Source: Paragonimus westermani
Lineage: Eukaryota; Platyhelminthes; Trematoda; Plagiorchiida; Troglotrematidae
NCBI GenBank assembly: GCA_008508345.1
Contig: QNGE01000276.1
Location: 246,482 to 310,481 of the forward strand
DNA: 64,000 nucleotides
Direction: 5' to 3'
The notes under the pieces are model-generated. The model saw only the letters and a program-made list of their open reading frames with translations. It did not search any database and was not told where the DNA came from. Positions 12,540 through 22,520 of the stretch are shown in pieces. A program made the position numbers and the translations under genes. How positions within the stretch are numbered: position 1 is the stretch's first letter; each line of letters starts with the position of its first letter.

Positions 12540-13095
12540 GCACTGCCAATCGCATCAGTTAGTTGGCGCGTCATCAGCTCGGCTGCTGCGTCACCTTTGA
12601 ATGGCAAAGTTATATAGATCTTTTTCCTTTCAACTGTGTTAGTTGGGGCTTGCATTGGTCTCTCTTGCATGCTTCTGATAATGAATTTCTCAGGATAGGC
12701 ATTGCTAGAAAGGATATCCTGTATCATGCTTAGTTCCCGTATCTCCGTACAGATTCTTTTCGCCCTATTTGTCAAGCAACGTACAAGGCCCCTTTTCATA
12801 CTAATCGGCATACAGCTGTGGAAGTGTAGATATTGCCCACCCCAGGTTTTTTTCTATATACGCTTCGTTGTAACGATCCATCTGGTCTGCTTGTTAGTGC
12901 TACGTCCAAAAATGGCATACAGTCATCAGTTTCTTGTTCTAAAGTGAACACGATATTCTTATGCGCCTTGTTGAAAACGGTCAAAAGCTTCTGTAAATCT
13001 TCTGTTGTGTCCATTGCGCAAAAAACATCGTCTACATATCGTCGATGGTAACTGGTTGTTCTAGTAGTCTCGTCCATCTGGTTGTTGTCCAGTTG
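12540..13095 (-). pseudogene. Penelope-like element RT, 3' half
   Basis: The minus strand encodes the second half of a PLE reverse transcriptase. Near 13035 it reads YHRRYVDDVFCAM, where YVDD is the catalytic motif, followed by the conserved segments FTLEQE, MPFLDVAL and SVYRKKPG. Near 12800 the frame shifts and continues as MKRGLVRCLTNRAKRIC and then a linker to about 12540. The frameshift makes it a pseudogene. The upstream half of the RT lies immediately to the right on the opposite strand. No GIY-YIG endonuclease was found. Confidence 0.85.
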
Positions 13096-13240
13096 AAAGA
13101 GTTATTAATGTTCTGCACTAGTAACATTCAGTTTCAATTCAATGGTGAGCTTTATCGCCAGGTTGATGGTGTTGCTATGGGTTCACCGTTAGGCCTGTTA
13201 CTGGCAGACATTTTCATGAGCATGTTCGAGAAGGTGAGTA
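13093..13240 (+). pseudogene. Penelope-like element RT, 5' portion, inverted
   Basis: The plus strand reads LKELLMFCTSNIQF, then ELYRQVDGVAMGSPLG and LLADIFMSMFEK. This is the PLE RT segment that normally precedes the YVDD motif carried by the minus-strand neighbour. The MFEK codons are followed directly by GTGAGT at 13233, a good splice donor, and a ttttcag sequence lies near 13279-13285. PLEs are known to retain introns, so this may be one, but the frame after the acceptor stops at once. Confidence 0.8.
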
Positions 13241-13689
13241 GCAGACAATCAGGCGGGGAGTGGACAGCGGATGGATATTTTCAGTAATTGCTTTCTTGTC
13301 TTTCTCTGTATAAAAAGTATTCCACTGAAGCAACACACTACGGCAACTTCAGCTTCAGCAATGTGCGGGCTTGTGTGCACGTCCCCAGCAGAAATGAATT
13401 TAGAATTGCGCCATAGGCATCGTTTATGCAATGATTAATCCTAGCATGTAGAACCCGACACCTCCTGTTCTTCCGGGCATAAATTCAGCGAGTTAGCGTA
13501 GCTTGAATCGGTTCTATTAGAACGTTGATGAAATGCTGCTCGGAGAAAAAAATAAATCTCCAGGCAGAAAAGTTGGTTTGTTTAACAAATTCGTCAATAT
13601 TTTCGAATTCGAGCCGTTTATTAATCACTTGTAAGATATCCATTTCAAATTGAGTACGAATGAAGTTGAACAGTTTAGGCATCGTTTTT
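13241..13689. other. Flank of the PLE fragment, origin unclear
   Basis: A minus-strand frame at 13485-13682 contains FIRTQFEMDILQVINKRLE and might be the PLE region upstream of the RT, in the same strand as the 3' half, but the match is too weak for me to assert. Confidence 0.25.
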
Positions 13690-13742
13690 AACAGGTTATT
13701 GATAAACAGATCGGAAAGTTGTGTTATTCTAAATCTGTTTAT
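13690..13742. repeat. Fold-back piece of 'beta' repeat
   Basis: Two oppositely oriented ends of the beta repeat abut: gataaacagat on the left and atctgtttat on the right form a 10-bp inverted repeat around gttgtgttattct. This resembles the fold-back structure of the 'alpha' insertions at 31.5 and 51.2 kb. Confidence 0.5.
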
Positions 13743-14555
13743 AGAGCCGTTTATTCTCGGAGAGTTACAAAAATATATAGATGTTGGTTACGATGGTCAT
13801 TTCATGCTTTTACTAAAAATTTGGTTCAGCGTGAAATTGCAAACGCCACTATGCAGCATGTGCATGTTTGGAGCGCCAGTAGCATAAATGTGTATTTTCG
13901 TCAGTCATTGCGAGTCCTACCCTCATGGGTCGAAATCGACCAACCGTTTTTGGTTTATCTGAATACGAGCACGTAGTTACCATGATTCCGGAAAGCGCCG
14001 CGAATGTATTTTTGGATACAGTTAGCTTCAGTGAACACCAGCTAATAGGTGAAGACGTGTTTGGTTTTGTTTTACTCATCACTCCGTGTGCTAGGGAACT
14101 GAGCCCCTCGGTAAGCGCCACAGGATGGTTTAAACAGTTATTCAGTGGATCACCGGACCACGATCACGGGGTCGCATGCAGATATTTAGTTTTCTTTTTG
14201 CAACTGCGCTTCTGTCTTATATGACACTTTTTCTTGGATTCTGGATTCTATTCTGTAGCGCGCAAATTGCTAACGTGACCCAGCAATGTAAGAAGGAGTG
14301 TCCACTAGTTCGCCGATTTTAATTCGCACCAACTGGTTGTCTAAATACGCGTCTGTGTGACTGAGTGTGGGCGTGAGATAAAGCACTATGGATCGCAGCG
14401 TTCTGTGCATATGAACTTACAGCGAATACATCAGGCTCATTGATTGGTATGCCATCAGCGTAACCTCAGCACACTTTCTTCACAGAGATGTTCACTATGT
14501 TAGACATAAGCAGGCCATTTTGAGCATATATTTGTATACCTCCATTGTTATATAT
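13743..14555. other. Unassigned DNA upstream of the RTE element
   Basis: Overlapping frames on both strands (13849-14224) have no recognisable motif. No promoter or exon can be supported. Confidence 0.35.
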
Positions 14556-14997
14556 CCCGACCTATACTGCTACCTTGACGTGGTGGTCGGGCTTGTGTAC
14601 TGTTTTGATCCGGCGGGCTATGCTGACTAGGACTCCGGTCCTTCCAGGTGCAACCTTGTCAGACAGGCCAAAGGGGAGCAGTCAGACGAAAAGCAGTTAC
14701 ACTCATAGGATTGTATGTCGCACTGCTGACCGCGTAGGAGTGCTTAGGCAGTGAGGCACGATCCTATGGGCATACAGCAGAACTATTTTTATAGTTGCGG
14801 CACTGCTGTCTTCCGTATCAGGAAGAAGGGGGTTAGAAAAGGTACCCTTAAACAAAGAGCACTCCGATCGCCCAACGGTTGACCGTGACCGCCGGCGTAT
14901 TATCCAATACGGTCGAAAAACATCAGATATCTCTCAAAAGCCCGATGTAGCTTCGAGTACATCCGCTGCGCGCAGCAGTGTTCAGAATCAGACATTA
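14556..14997 (+). mobile_element. RTE-type retrotransposon 5' region
   Basis: A GC-rich leader begins with CCCGACC (14556-14562), which pairs perfectly with GGTCGGG (14585-14591) around a loop containing ctaccttgacgtggtg. I recognise this leader type from RTE-like elements in flatworms. It leads without a boundary into the endonuclease frame. The hairpin marks the likely 5' end of the element. Confidence 0.65.
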
Positions 14998-16614
14998 TTG
15001 TCTTATTCACTGCGCCCTCGGGCTAGGCAAGCCCCTCACTGCCAAGTGAGTCAGACTCTTGAGTCATTGGCTCCGGGTAGGGTCCCCCAAGAAAACCCTA
15101 TATCCTGTTGTCTCGCAGGTCAGACTTTTGAGTCAGAGGCTCGGGGTGGGGTCCCTCAAGTCAACCCCCTTCCGCGGCATAAACGACCGGGAAGTATCAG
15201 AAGTTATCGTTCTCTCAACAGTGACATTACTAACCGACCACGACTTTCTCCTACCGTTTTACCCCCTATTTCTTCTGCCTTCCATGTGCCTTCGGGCGAT
15301 AATTGTTTTCTGAGGCCAAGACAACTGGTAAACATTGGCGCCTTCAATGTCCGCACTCTCCGACAAGTCGGTCAGCAAGCTGCTCTGGCAAGTACTCTCT
15401 CAAGTCTGGAGCTTGATGTGTGCTGTGTGTCGGAGACGCGAGTCTACGACTCTAGCACAGTTATCCATTTGAGCTCACCTCTAGATAGCTGTCGATCCAA
15501 GCGCTTCTGTCTCAGGGTTTCTGGTGACGCCGAAGCTGAATCTCACGGTCGAGCTGGAGTGGGAATCGCGCTGAGTTCCCGTGCAGAGCAATGTTTGCTC
15601 GATTGGATCCCAGTGAACAGTCGCTTGTGCGCTGTCAGACTCAATACGTCGGTAAAAGTCTGTCGACGCAAATCAGAAAGGCGTTGTGTATTCATTATAT
15701 CGGCGTACGCTCCGACGGACAGCTGTCCGGATGCTGCCAAGGATGCGTTCTATGACGCCCTCGTTGACCTTCTGAGGCAGTCTAAACACTCAGACATCAT
15801 CATACTAGCGGGCGATTTTAATGCTCAGCTTGGTCGTCTTTCTTCGGATGAGAAGCGGCTAGGAGGTATGTTTGGTGTCCGGGCACAACGAACTGACAAT
15901 GGCGAAAGACTACTACAGCTGTGCGCATCCCACGGTCTATATATTTCGAGCACTGCATTCCAACACAGGAAGAAGCACTGTGTTACTTGGAGACCTCCGT
16001 GTGCTTCTCAGCCGTGGACGCAGTTGGATCATATAGCAGTTAGTTACAGGTGGCGCCACTCTGTTAAGGACTGTCGTGCCTTTTGGAGCAACCACCTGGA
16101 CTCGGACCATGCCGTTGTGCGTGCCCGTTTCGTTTTGTCATTTGCCCAGAGGACTTACGCTCGTAAATGCAAGGTGTTTAACTGGCATTCGAGCGATGAG
16201 GATGTGAAGAACGCTTACCAAAAAGCGTTGGCAGAGAAGTTGCCCAGTTCGAGTCAGACGAACGATCCTAACGAACACTGGGAACAAATCGCCGGAGCTA
16301 TGAAAGCGTGCTGTAAACAGGCACGCTCCGAAGGAGCTGTTCAGTTTCGACAGAACTGGATTTCCGTCACGTCGATAAATCTTATGAACAAGCGTTGTTC
16401 TATCCCACCTGGTTCTGAATATGATCACGACCGTCGAGAACTTAAACGCATGCTGACTAAAAGCTTGCGCAAAGACCGTGAGCACTACTTGGTCCAACAA
16501 TCGAAAGAGATGGAAGAGGCCTTTTTATCTGGGAATAGCAGAAGGCTTTTCTCCCTGATCCGTGGTTGTACTGGCCGTCAAGTCGGTGTAAGTGAGACCA
16601 TATGTGGATTCTGA
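14998..16614 (+). CDS. RTE-type retrotransposon endonuclease, truncated before RT
   Basis: An uninterrupted frame of 538 codons carries an APE-type endonuclease that would nick target DNA for target-primed reverse transcription. Conserved residues are present: Asn117 in FNVRT, Glu146 in SETR, Tyr237 in SAYAPT, Asp273 and Asn275 in GDFN, Asp344 in LDHIAVS, and Asp369/His371 in SDH. A non-conserved N-terminus (1-105) holds two 23-residue repeats. After the endonuclease comes linker sequence, but the RT domain is missing. Near 16606 an extra G shifts the frame (the expected text is TICDSDG) and the sequence passes into a PLE-type repeat. Absence of internal stops suggests a young copy. The true start codon is uncertain; a TTG opens the listed frame. 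Confidence 0.9.
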   Translation: MSYSLRPRARQAPHCQVSQTLESLAPGRVPQENPISCCLAGQTFESEARGGVPQVNPLPRHKRPGSIRSYRSLNSDITNRPRLSPTVLPPISSAFHVPSGDNCFLRPRQLVNIGAFNVRTLRQVGQQAALASTLSSLELDVCCVSETRVYDSSTVIHLSSPLDSCRSKRFCLRVSGDAEAESHGRAGVGIALSSRAEQCLLDWIPVNSRLCAVRLNTSVKVCRRKSERRCVFIISAYAPTDSCPDAAKDAFYDALVDLLRQSKHSDIIILAGDFNAQLGRLSSDEKRLGGMFGVRAQRTDNGERLLQLCASHGLYISSTAFQHRKKHCVTWRPPCASQPWTQLDHIAVSYRWRHSVKDCRAFWSNHLDSDHAVVRARFVLSFAQRTYARKCKVFNWHSSDEDVKNAYQKALAEKLPSSSQTNDPNEHWEQIAGAMKACCKQARSEGAVQFRQNWISVTSINLMNKRCSIPPGSEYDHDRRELKRMLTKSLRKDREHYLVQQSKEMEEAFLSGNSRRLFSLIRGCTGRQVGVSETICGF

Positions 16615-16750
16615 TGGTTGGGAACAGTGGTGGTGTTGTTTGTAGCTCGGGTTGATGGTTTTGGTATTCATATGTTCGCCGAGCTTGGCATTTAGGTTGC
16701 AAACGTTTCATCACCAGGCGAGGTGACATCATCAGTGCGTAAGTGTTTCA
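16612..16750 (-). repeat. PLE-associated 'alpha' repeat
   Basis: On the minus strand: CTGATGA (16729-16735), a hairpin with arms TCACC and GGTGA, then TGAAACG and about 90 bp ending in aaccatca. The same unit occurs at 31.5 kb and 51.2 kb. It abuts the truncated RTE frame, sharing the bases tgatgg with the expected RTE sequence. No target-site duplication is visible for this copy. Confidence 0.75.
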
Positions 16751-17146
16751 GGATGTTAGCATTTCTCTGCTCTTTTTCTCAAAAGATCATGTTTACCTAT
16801 ATATTGGATATATTCTTATACATATATGTATGTATACATATGACTGGTTCACAAAGTCTTATTTGGTTACTGCTTGCAAAGATGAATTAACACACGCCTC
16901 TGTTGCGAACCGTAAGGATGTCATCGGACTGATAGGACCAGTGAGATGTGAGAAACACTATTCTCAAATCAATTCATATTGTGCACGTTGGGTACATCAA
17001 ATAGCCTGGGTGATAATCTTTTCAAGTCAATGGTTCTGCCGATCGATATCAAGTGTTTCTCTAAGTGTTATGTATTATCTGTCGACCTTAACAAATATCG
17101 ATTTGTTAGCCATTCCCATTATTGATTTTGTTGATAGAGTTGGTTC
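16751..17146. other. Unassigned AT-rich DNA
   Basis: An imperfect alternating AT/GT tract lies at about 16798-16842. A 137-codon plus-strand frame (16743-17156) has no recognisable domain and is probably fortuitous. Confidence 0.4.
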
Positions 17147-17417
17147 TGATGAGTAGTCGGGGATTTGGTTTATTTTCAAGTTGACCATCACTCACATTTG
17201 ATCGCAGCGTTCGCATTCAGATAGACTTTCCAGCCGGCCTCTTTCGAAAAGAAGCATTTGACTCGAGTTTCGTTCTCATTAGAGCTCGTCCGGGCCACGG
17301 TCGGGATTTGAACTCCGGCCATTCCAATCATGAAGCAACCGCATTGACCACTGCGCCATTGACCTCACATTAGACATGACCGAATTATCAAATCTGAACG
17401 CTCAACCAATCTCGTTT
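17147..17417 (-). repeat. Hammerhead SINE copy, head-truncated
   Basis: The minus strand has a complete tail, a ribozyme region, box B (near 17308-17320, ggagttcaaatccc in sense), box A near 17352-17365, and part of the upstream segment. The 5' strand of ribozyme helix I is deleted and the core box reads CGGACGA, so it should be inactive; GAAAC, the TCGA loop and GTC are intact. Upstream of box A it ends near 17417. Confidence 0.85.
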
Positions 17418-19299
17418 GTTATTCATCTATTCAGTGTTGACCGACCGAAGTAGAAAACCTTTATGCTAATGCCTCACACTCTAATTCCTCAAGATTTACG
17501 CTGGTTAACAGTGGCACCTTATCAGATGCAACACATCAATTGTGATGACGTCTATAAGCAGGAGTCCTCGGGCTTCTGTTATTGTGAAAGTTCCATCGTG
17601 AAACGTTTACCACCAAGCGAATGTATGCACGGACAAATAACGGTTTGCAACCAAGACTTGAGATATCCGAATTACATTTGTTCTTCTTGTGTATTGTGTA
17701 TTATTTACGGCCGGCGTTCCAATATAAGGTTCGGAACGTCAGGGAAGTTTGTGAAGCAATCTTGACAGCTTTGGTCACGCTGACTTTAAGACGTTGTCGT
17801 TGATGAATGCTTGAAGACAGGTTTGATGAAATTTGTATCCGATTCGGATAACTTGCTTACAGTTACAGTCAGATGAAAAGTACCTTGATCGAATAAAAGG
17901 ATTCTGCTGAGCACCGTTCATATAATACAGTCATGGAACCTTAGATTATAAGGAGAAACTGCTTCCAAATTAGACTGCGTTAAGAGATGCTGTCACGAAG
18001 CAAATCCTGGGAGAATAAACCCGAGGTAGTGGAATCAATCTTAAGGTCCCTAATCATACTGTAAGTGTGCTAACCGCCGTAAGACACTTGCTGGCTTAGT
18101 TTCAAACACACCGGCTATCGTAGACGCCAAACTACATTTACAGAGACATTTAAAAGGTTGCTCAAATACAAAATAACCCACGTTTATTATTTTCCCCGAA
18201 CAACCTGAAAACCGATGAAATTGAACCTTTGGTGATTCCCGAAACCCGGACGCAGTGAGCCTTCTGCTTGTGTGCGTTCGCAATATCTCTTTTGTAATTT
18301 ACCCTAGTGGCTTTCGTTGGTTAAATCTAAAAAATTTCCATTCTTCCATTTTCCTTATTCTTTATGAAACGTACAAAAGTACCCACTCTTACATTTAAGC
18401 ATTAAACAACTAAGGTTATAAGAAATACAGTCTTATGATTACCGTTATCATTATCCAATTGTCCTAATATACTGTGGATGCTTTCTGTGTCTAATAAATT
18501 GAATAATTCAAACCGGATAGACGGGCCTGTTGAACCAGCCTGGAAATAGAAACATATTTGCAGCAATGGTTGCAAGCACACGAACAATCTCTAATACGGC
18601 AGGGATCAGGATTAAGACAGTGTATAAAGCAGCCAGTGGGTCAGGCTGGTGATGCAGACAGTAAATTTGGTGGCAGCTCAGTTATGAGTAAAAACGATTG
18701 CTGTCGTTGCTTGTCGTTCGAGACAACTGGCGTTATGACAAAATCGAACATAACAGGCTCACGCGCGTCAATCATTTATTCCGTGAGTTTCGGCTTAGCA
18801 AGGTGGATAGTGAGACTGTTCACAGTTCGGCTGTGACTGAACATTAGTAATAGGTGTTATTCTCTTGGGTGTTTATCCAAATAAGGCACTTGTTGACGGT
18901 TCCATCAAATGGGCTACCTGATATGGCGACTGATGTAAACACATGAGTGGGTAAATTACTGTTGGATTACACACATTCAAACAAAACACTCCAACTAAAT
19001 CGTTACCATGCCTACTTTTTCAGTTGACAGATCGGAATATGTCAGTTACTAACGCCCTTCACTCCTAACTAAGCTGTTAACGGATATATTTTCGGGCTTA
19101 CTGGTGGCCTGCCTCTGCTACATACAGCTACATCCGTAAGCGGCTGACTGTTCGTGCTCGTTAGTACATACTACAGTTGTCGAAGTATGCATATTTTCCA
19201 CACGTGTCTCGTCAATATCATTTGAGGACTATATGTTAAAAGGGGTTTTGTGTTGACTGATTTTGTTTTCATGATGTAAGGTTGTTTTTATCTGCGTAA
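17418..19299. other. Unassigned non-coding DNA
   Basis: No recognisable family, exon or RNA gene. Open frames up to about 100 codons lack motifs. Confidence 0.4.
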
Positions 19300-19475
19300 C
19301 TTCACAATTGATCACAACCTTCTTTTCCGCGTAAACTGCAGCTTCTTCTGAAACGATCACATGACTTGAACTCCCTCCTTGTTAGATCTCGTAATTAGTG
19401 TAAATCATTGTTACCACTGGAATTTGAACTTTGGCCATGTTTTAATGAGGCCACCATGTTTAACGGAACTACGTC
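19300..19475 (-). repeat. Degenerate SINE copy
   Basis: The minus strand shows box A (near 19455-19470), box B (near 19420-19438), a worn ribozyme region (near 19370-19410) and the tail down to 19305. The CTGANGA box has decayed to ATTACGA and GAAAC is lost. Confidence 0.6.
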
Positions 19476-19822
19476 GGCTTCAAATTACGAAGGACTGAGT
19501 TATCACATGCAAACACTGGAACACATTATCTGATGGGTAATAATCAGATCACGGTCTGCTCGAGAGAAGAAAAACTAACGATGTTGTTAACTTAAACTGA
19601 TGATTAAACTTGTTCTGTTTAATTTTGTCATTTCAGTTTGTCGGCTAACTGATCGGCCTGGCAAGCTCGCGTACAGTAGCCTTTGAGTGGGCTTTCCTTT
19701 GTTCCGTGTCCAAGAAATGACATTGGATAAGAGGCGCACAGTTATTATCCTGCTCACCACTGCACGTGACACTCGTCTGAATACGTACGTCGTTTCGTTA
19801 AACCAATCGAACTGAATGTTAC

Positions 19823-20245
19823 TGACTAGTAGTCGCAAAGGTGGCTAATTTCACGTTGAACACTAAATGTTTGATTGCAGTTTCGCATCCAGATAAACTT
19901 TCCAGCCAACATCTTTCGGAAGGAAGCACTAGACTTGAGTTTCGATCCAATTAGAGCCCATCAATAGTGCAAATCTCTGACTGTTCCGAGACTAGAACTT
20001 CGGACACACTTCATTGAGGCAACCGTGTTAAACAGTGAGCCAATAACCTCACATTAGGCTCTACTGAATTGACATACCTGATAGCTTAACCGCTTTCGTT
20101 TGCCAGTAATGATCAGCTTGCCTGATCGTCTCGATAAGAGACACAGTTACTATCTGTTAAATCCAATCGATAATCCTGTGACTAGGACTTGCTAGACCGG
20201 TGGAAATCTGCTTAAACTTACTAAACGACATTTTAGATTACGGAT
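19823..20245 (-). repeat. Full-length hammerhead SINE copy in tandem
   Basis: A complete minus-strand unit: tail at 19823-19920, ribozyme at 19926-19970, tRNA-like region at 19980-20060, and head to 20245. The head joins directly to the tail of the next unit at about 20245 (the agattac...gagtagtc junction), so the two form a head-to-tail dimer. Confidence 0.85.
19926..19970 (-). ncRNA. Degenerate hammerhead ribozyme
   Basis: Helix I is perfect (GCACTA with TAGTGC), and GAAAC, the TCAA loop and GTC are intact. The CTGANGA box reads TTGATGG, changing two conserved core positions (C3 and A9), so activity is not expected. Compared with 59002-59046, one helix I pair is swapped from C-G to T-A on both strands. 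Confidence 0.6.
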
Positions 20246-20365
20246 GAGTAGTCTGGGATTTTGTCGTCGTGGTTTAACCTCACCCATACTTGAGCGCAGT
20301 CGTCGCATTCAGATGGACTGTCCAGCAGTCTACTTTCAGAAGAAGGACAAGACTCGGATTGTAGG
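20246..20365 (-). repeat. Tail of adjoining SINE unit
   Basis: The minus-strand tail of a second unit, from gagtagtctgggat to about the GAAAC-side edge of the ribozyme region (actcggattg, near 20355). The unit is cut off there, leaving a dimer of one and a quarter units. Confidence 0.7.
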
Positions 20366-22429
20366 TGTGCTGCGTTTCGACACTCACTACACCGTTGGTG
20401 AAGTACCTTAAGTTGTTATAACTATAAAGGTAAGTTGATGTTGTGAAATACCTCTTGGTTACAAAATAACCTTTGGTTATCTGTGTGGTTTGGTGAAGCT
20501 AAATGCACACAACATTAATCATACTGTTTTGCCTCAAGCAACAGCCTAATTATGTCATAAAAGGACAAAGGTAGGAAAATCTGTTCTAAAATTATAGGAT
20601 AGTCTCGTTTAATCTTATCGTACATTTTTTCCTTGACCTTATTTAAGCTTGAACTTCTTATTGGCTTCAGGTCACCTGAAGGATACTCGTTTTCCTCTTT
20701 ATGTCTATCGGTCACTTATGGAATTCGTATGAAAATGAGCTATTTTTCAACGGCAAACTTGTCTGGGCGGACAGCAAGATAGCAGTTTTGCACAGATTTT
20801 GTGCAATAGAGAGCAGTTTGTTTTTGACCTACTTCTAAAGTTGATGTCTATCTGTATAAATATAAAACAAGTACAGGTAGAATTCTTTTGGAGGTAAGAC
20901 ATGGTAGCATCACACACAAGGTTTACTGAAACACACGAGAAGTGATAACATCATTAGTAGCAGTCAGTTAGTTTCAAAATCAAAATTCCGTACATTTATG
21001 ACAGTCAACTACTGACTGACATATCTTATAACTCAGGTAACGGACATAACCTCCACTGGAAGCAACTACTTTGTACTAGGCAGGTGAAACCCCTAATTGT
21101 TTAAGCTTTGAAGGCTGTGTGGCTTGAGTCTATGGTGCACGGTTCGCTAAACCGTGCCGGTTACTGGAGCACGGTCGGCATTCACTCTCTTTAGTTCATG
21201 CATTACTTGGCAACAAACCGGACATTTTTCCCATGTCAAAGTTTGCTTGTTTTCAACTCTATTGGTTGTTGTTATGTGAAGTCTGTTTGATTCATTATAT
21301 CTGCTGTCAAACAGCAGTCCATCACTTGCAAATAAAACCAGCTTCCACAGTTCTCACCCACTGTCATGATCAGTATGAATGGACTGCAGTTTACCATGTT
21401 GGGTTTACGAGCAGAAGTTATTGTAATGCAATACCTTAAGACAACGATGAGTGAACAGTGCGCGTATGAAACTCACTTTCCCCACCTACGCACAAATTCG
21501 TTAATAACCGCTTACTAATAAGAGTGAAATGTGACCGTATACTTGGCCTGCGATTCAGCCAATGTTCTTTTTGACGGCTTTGTCTAGAAAAAGAAGCGTT
21601 ACTGATGAGTTAAAATGTGCAAGGTAAAGAATGCGTTTACGACGTCAAAGATTGGAATCTTTAGTTTTGGAGTTCACTACCTGTTCTGTCATCTGCTTTC
21701 TTCACCTGATGCTTCCCGTGTGTTTAATGATCCAACTTAAACCAAACCAAAGGATCAAATGGACTGTCGTTAGATATTATCTAAAACTGTACTGAAATTT
21801 TGGCTAACCATTGTCGGTAGGTCCGTGGCGCACTACATTGCGAGAAAATACTAACTTTTAATGGGCTGCTAATTGATACTGTTTGAACTGTTTGAGAAAT
21901 CCGACCGGGACAATCAATCCCTTGGATCATTTGGTAGATTCCATATGAGTCAGTGAAGCGAATGGGTGACAGAGTCCAAGTGTGAAATATTTGAGCTCCT
22001 GGTACGGCTTCGTGGCTCAGATCATAGATCTGACAAACCAATTATTAGTGATATAGTGAAACTGATCAACAATTTATTTGACTTGATGATGAAACGGGTG
22101 TGAAGCTAAGTTCATATGTTTACTAAACTGAGTGGATTGTACATCATTGATAGTGGGTTTGTTTCATGCTTTCTGAAAGGCGTTTGTTTGCAGATTTACA
22201 TTGATGAGACTCAAGCCAAACCAATCTCTATCCATCTGGTTACTGGAATATGTGGGTAGTAGTTTTAAGTGATAATATTTGCTCCGATACAGCGTCCGTT
22301 GCAGCACCATGAGGACTGGACGGTCCTTTAGGCTGTCTTCGTGACTGGTGCCATCCAGTTAAGTAAACGCGCATGATCTTGCTGTTGCAAGACACCAAAC
22401 AATGCATGATGAAGTAAAAACATGTCTGC
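20366..22429. other. Unassigned non-coding DNA
   Basis: Nothing recognised. The minus-strand frame at 20515-20715 is lysine-rich but without domain motifs. Confidence 0.4.
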
Positions 22430-22520
22430 CACTCCGGAGGAAAGTCACTCAAGTTGGTTGAAAGACTAAGTGTTACAACATGCTCGTAACTTTCCGCATT
22501 TCTCAATCCATTTATTGGTT
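22430..22520 (+). repeat. PLE-associated 'beta' repeat, diverged
   Basis: This matches the beta family in order: CCGGAGGA for the first box, a hairpin-like stretch, GGTTGAAAGAC for the GAAACG box, then ttacaacatgctcgtaac and tttctcaatcc. Both boxes carry substitutions. Confidence 0.55.

Noticed and set aside
13249..14224. Overlapping frames on both strands as genes
   Set aside because: Short, mutually overlapping and without motifs; probably chance frames.
16704..16735. Alpha repeat as a true hammerhead ribozyme
   Set aside because: CTGATGA, a hairpin and GAAAC are present, but there is no GUH cleavage triplet closing a helix III after GAAAC, and the flanks do not form helix I.
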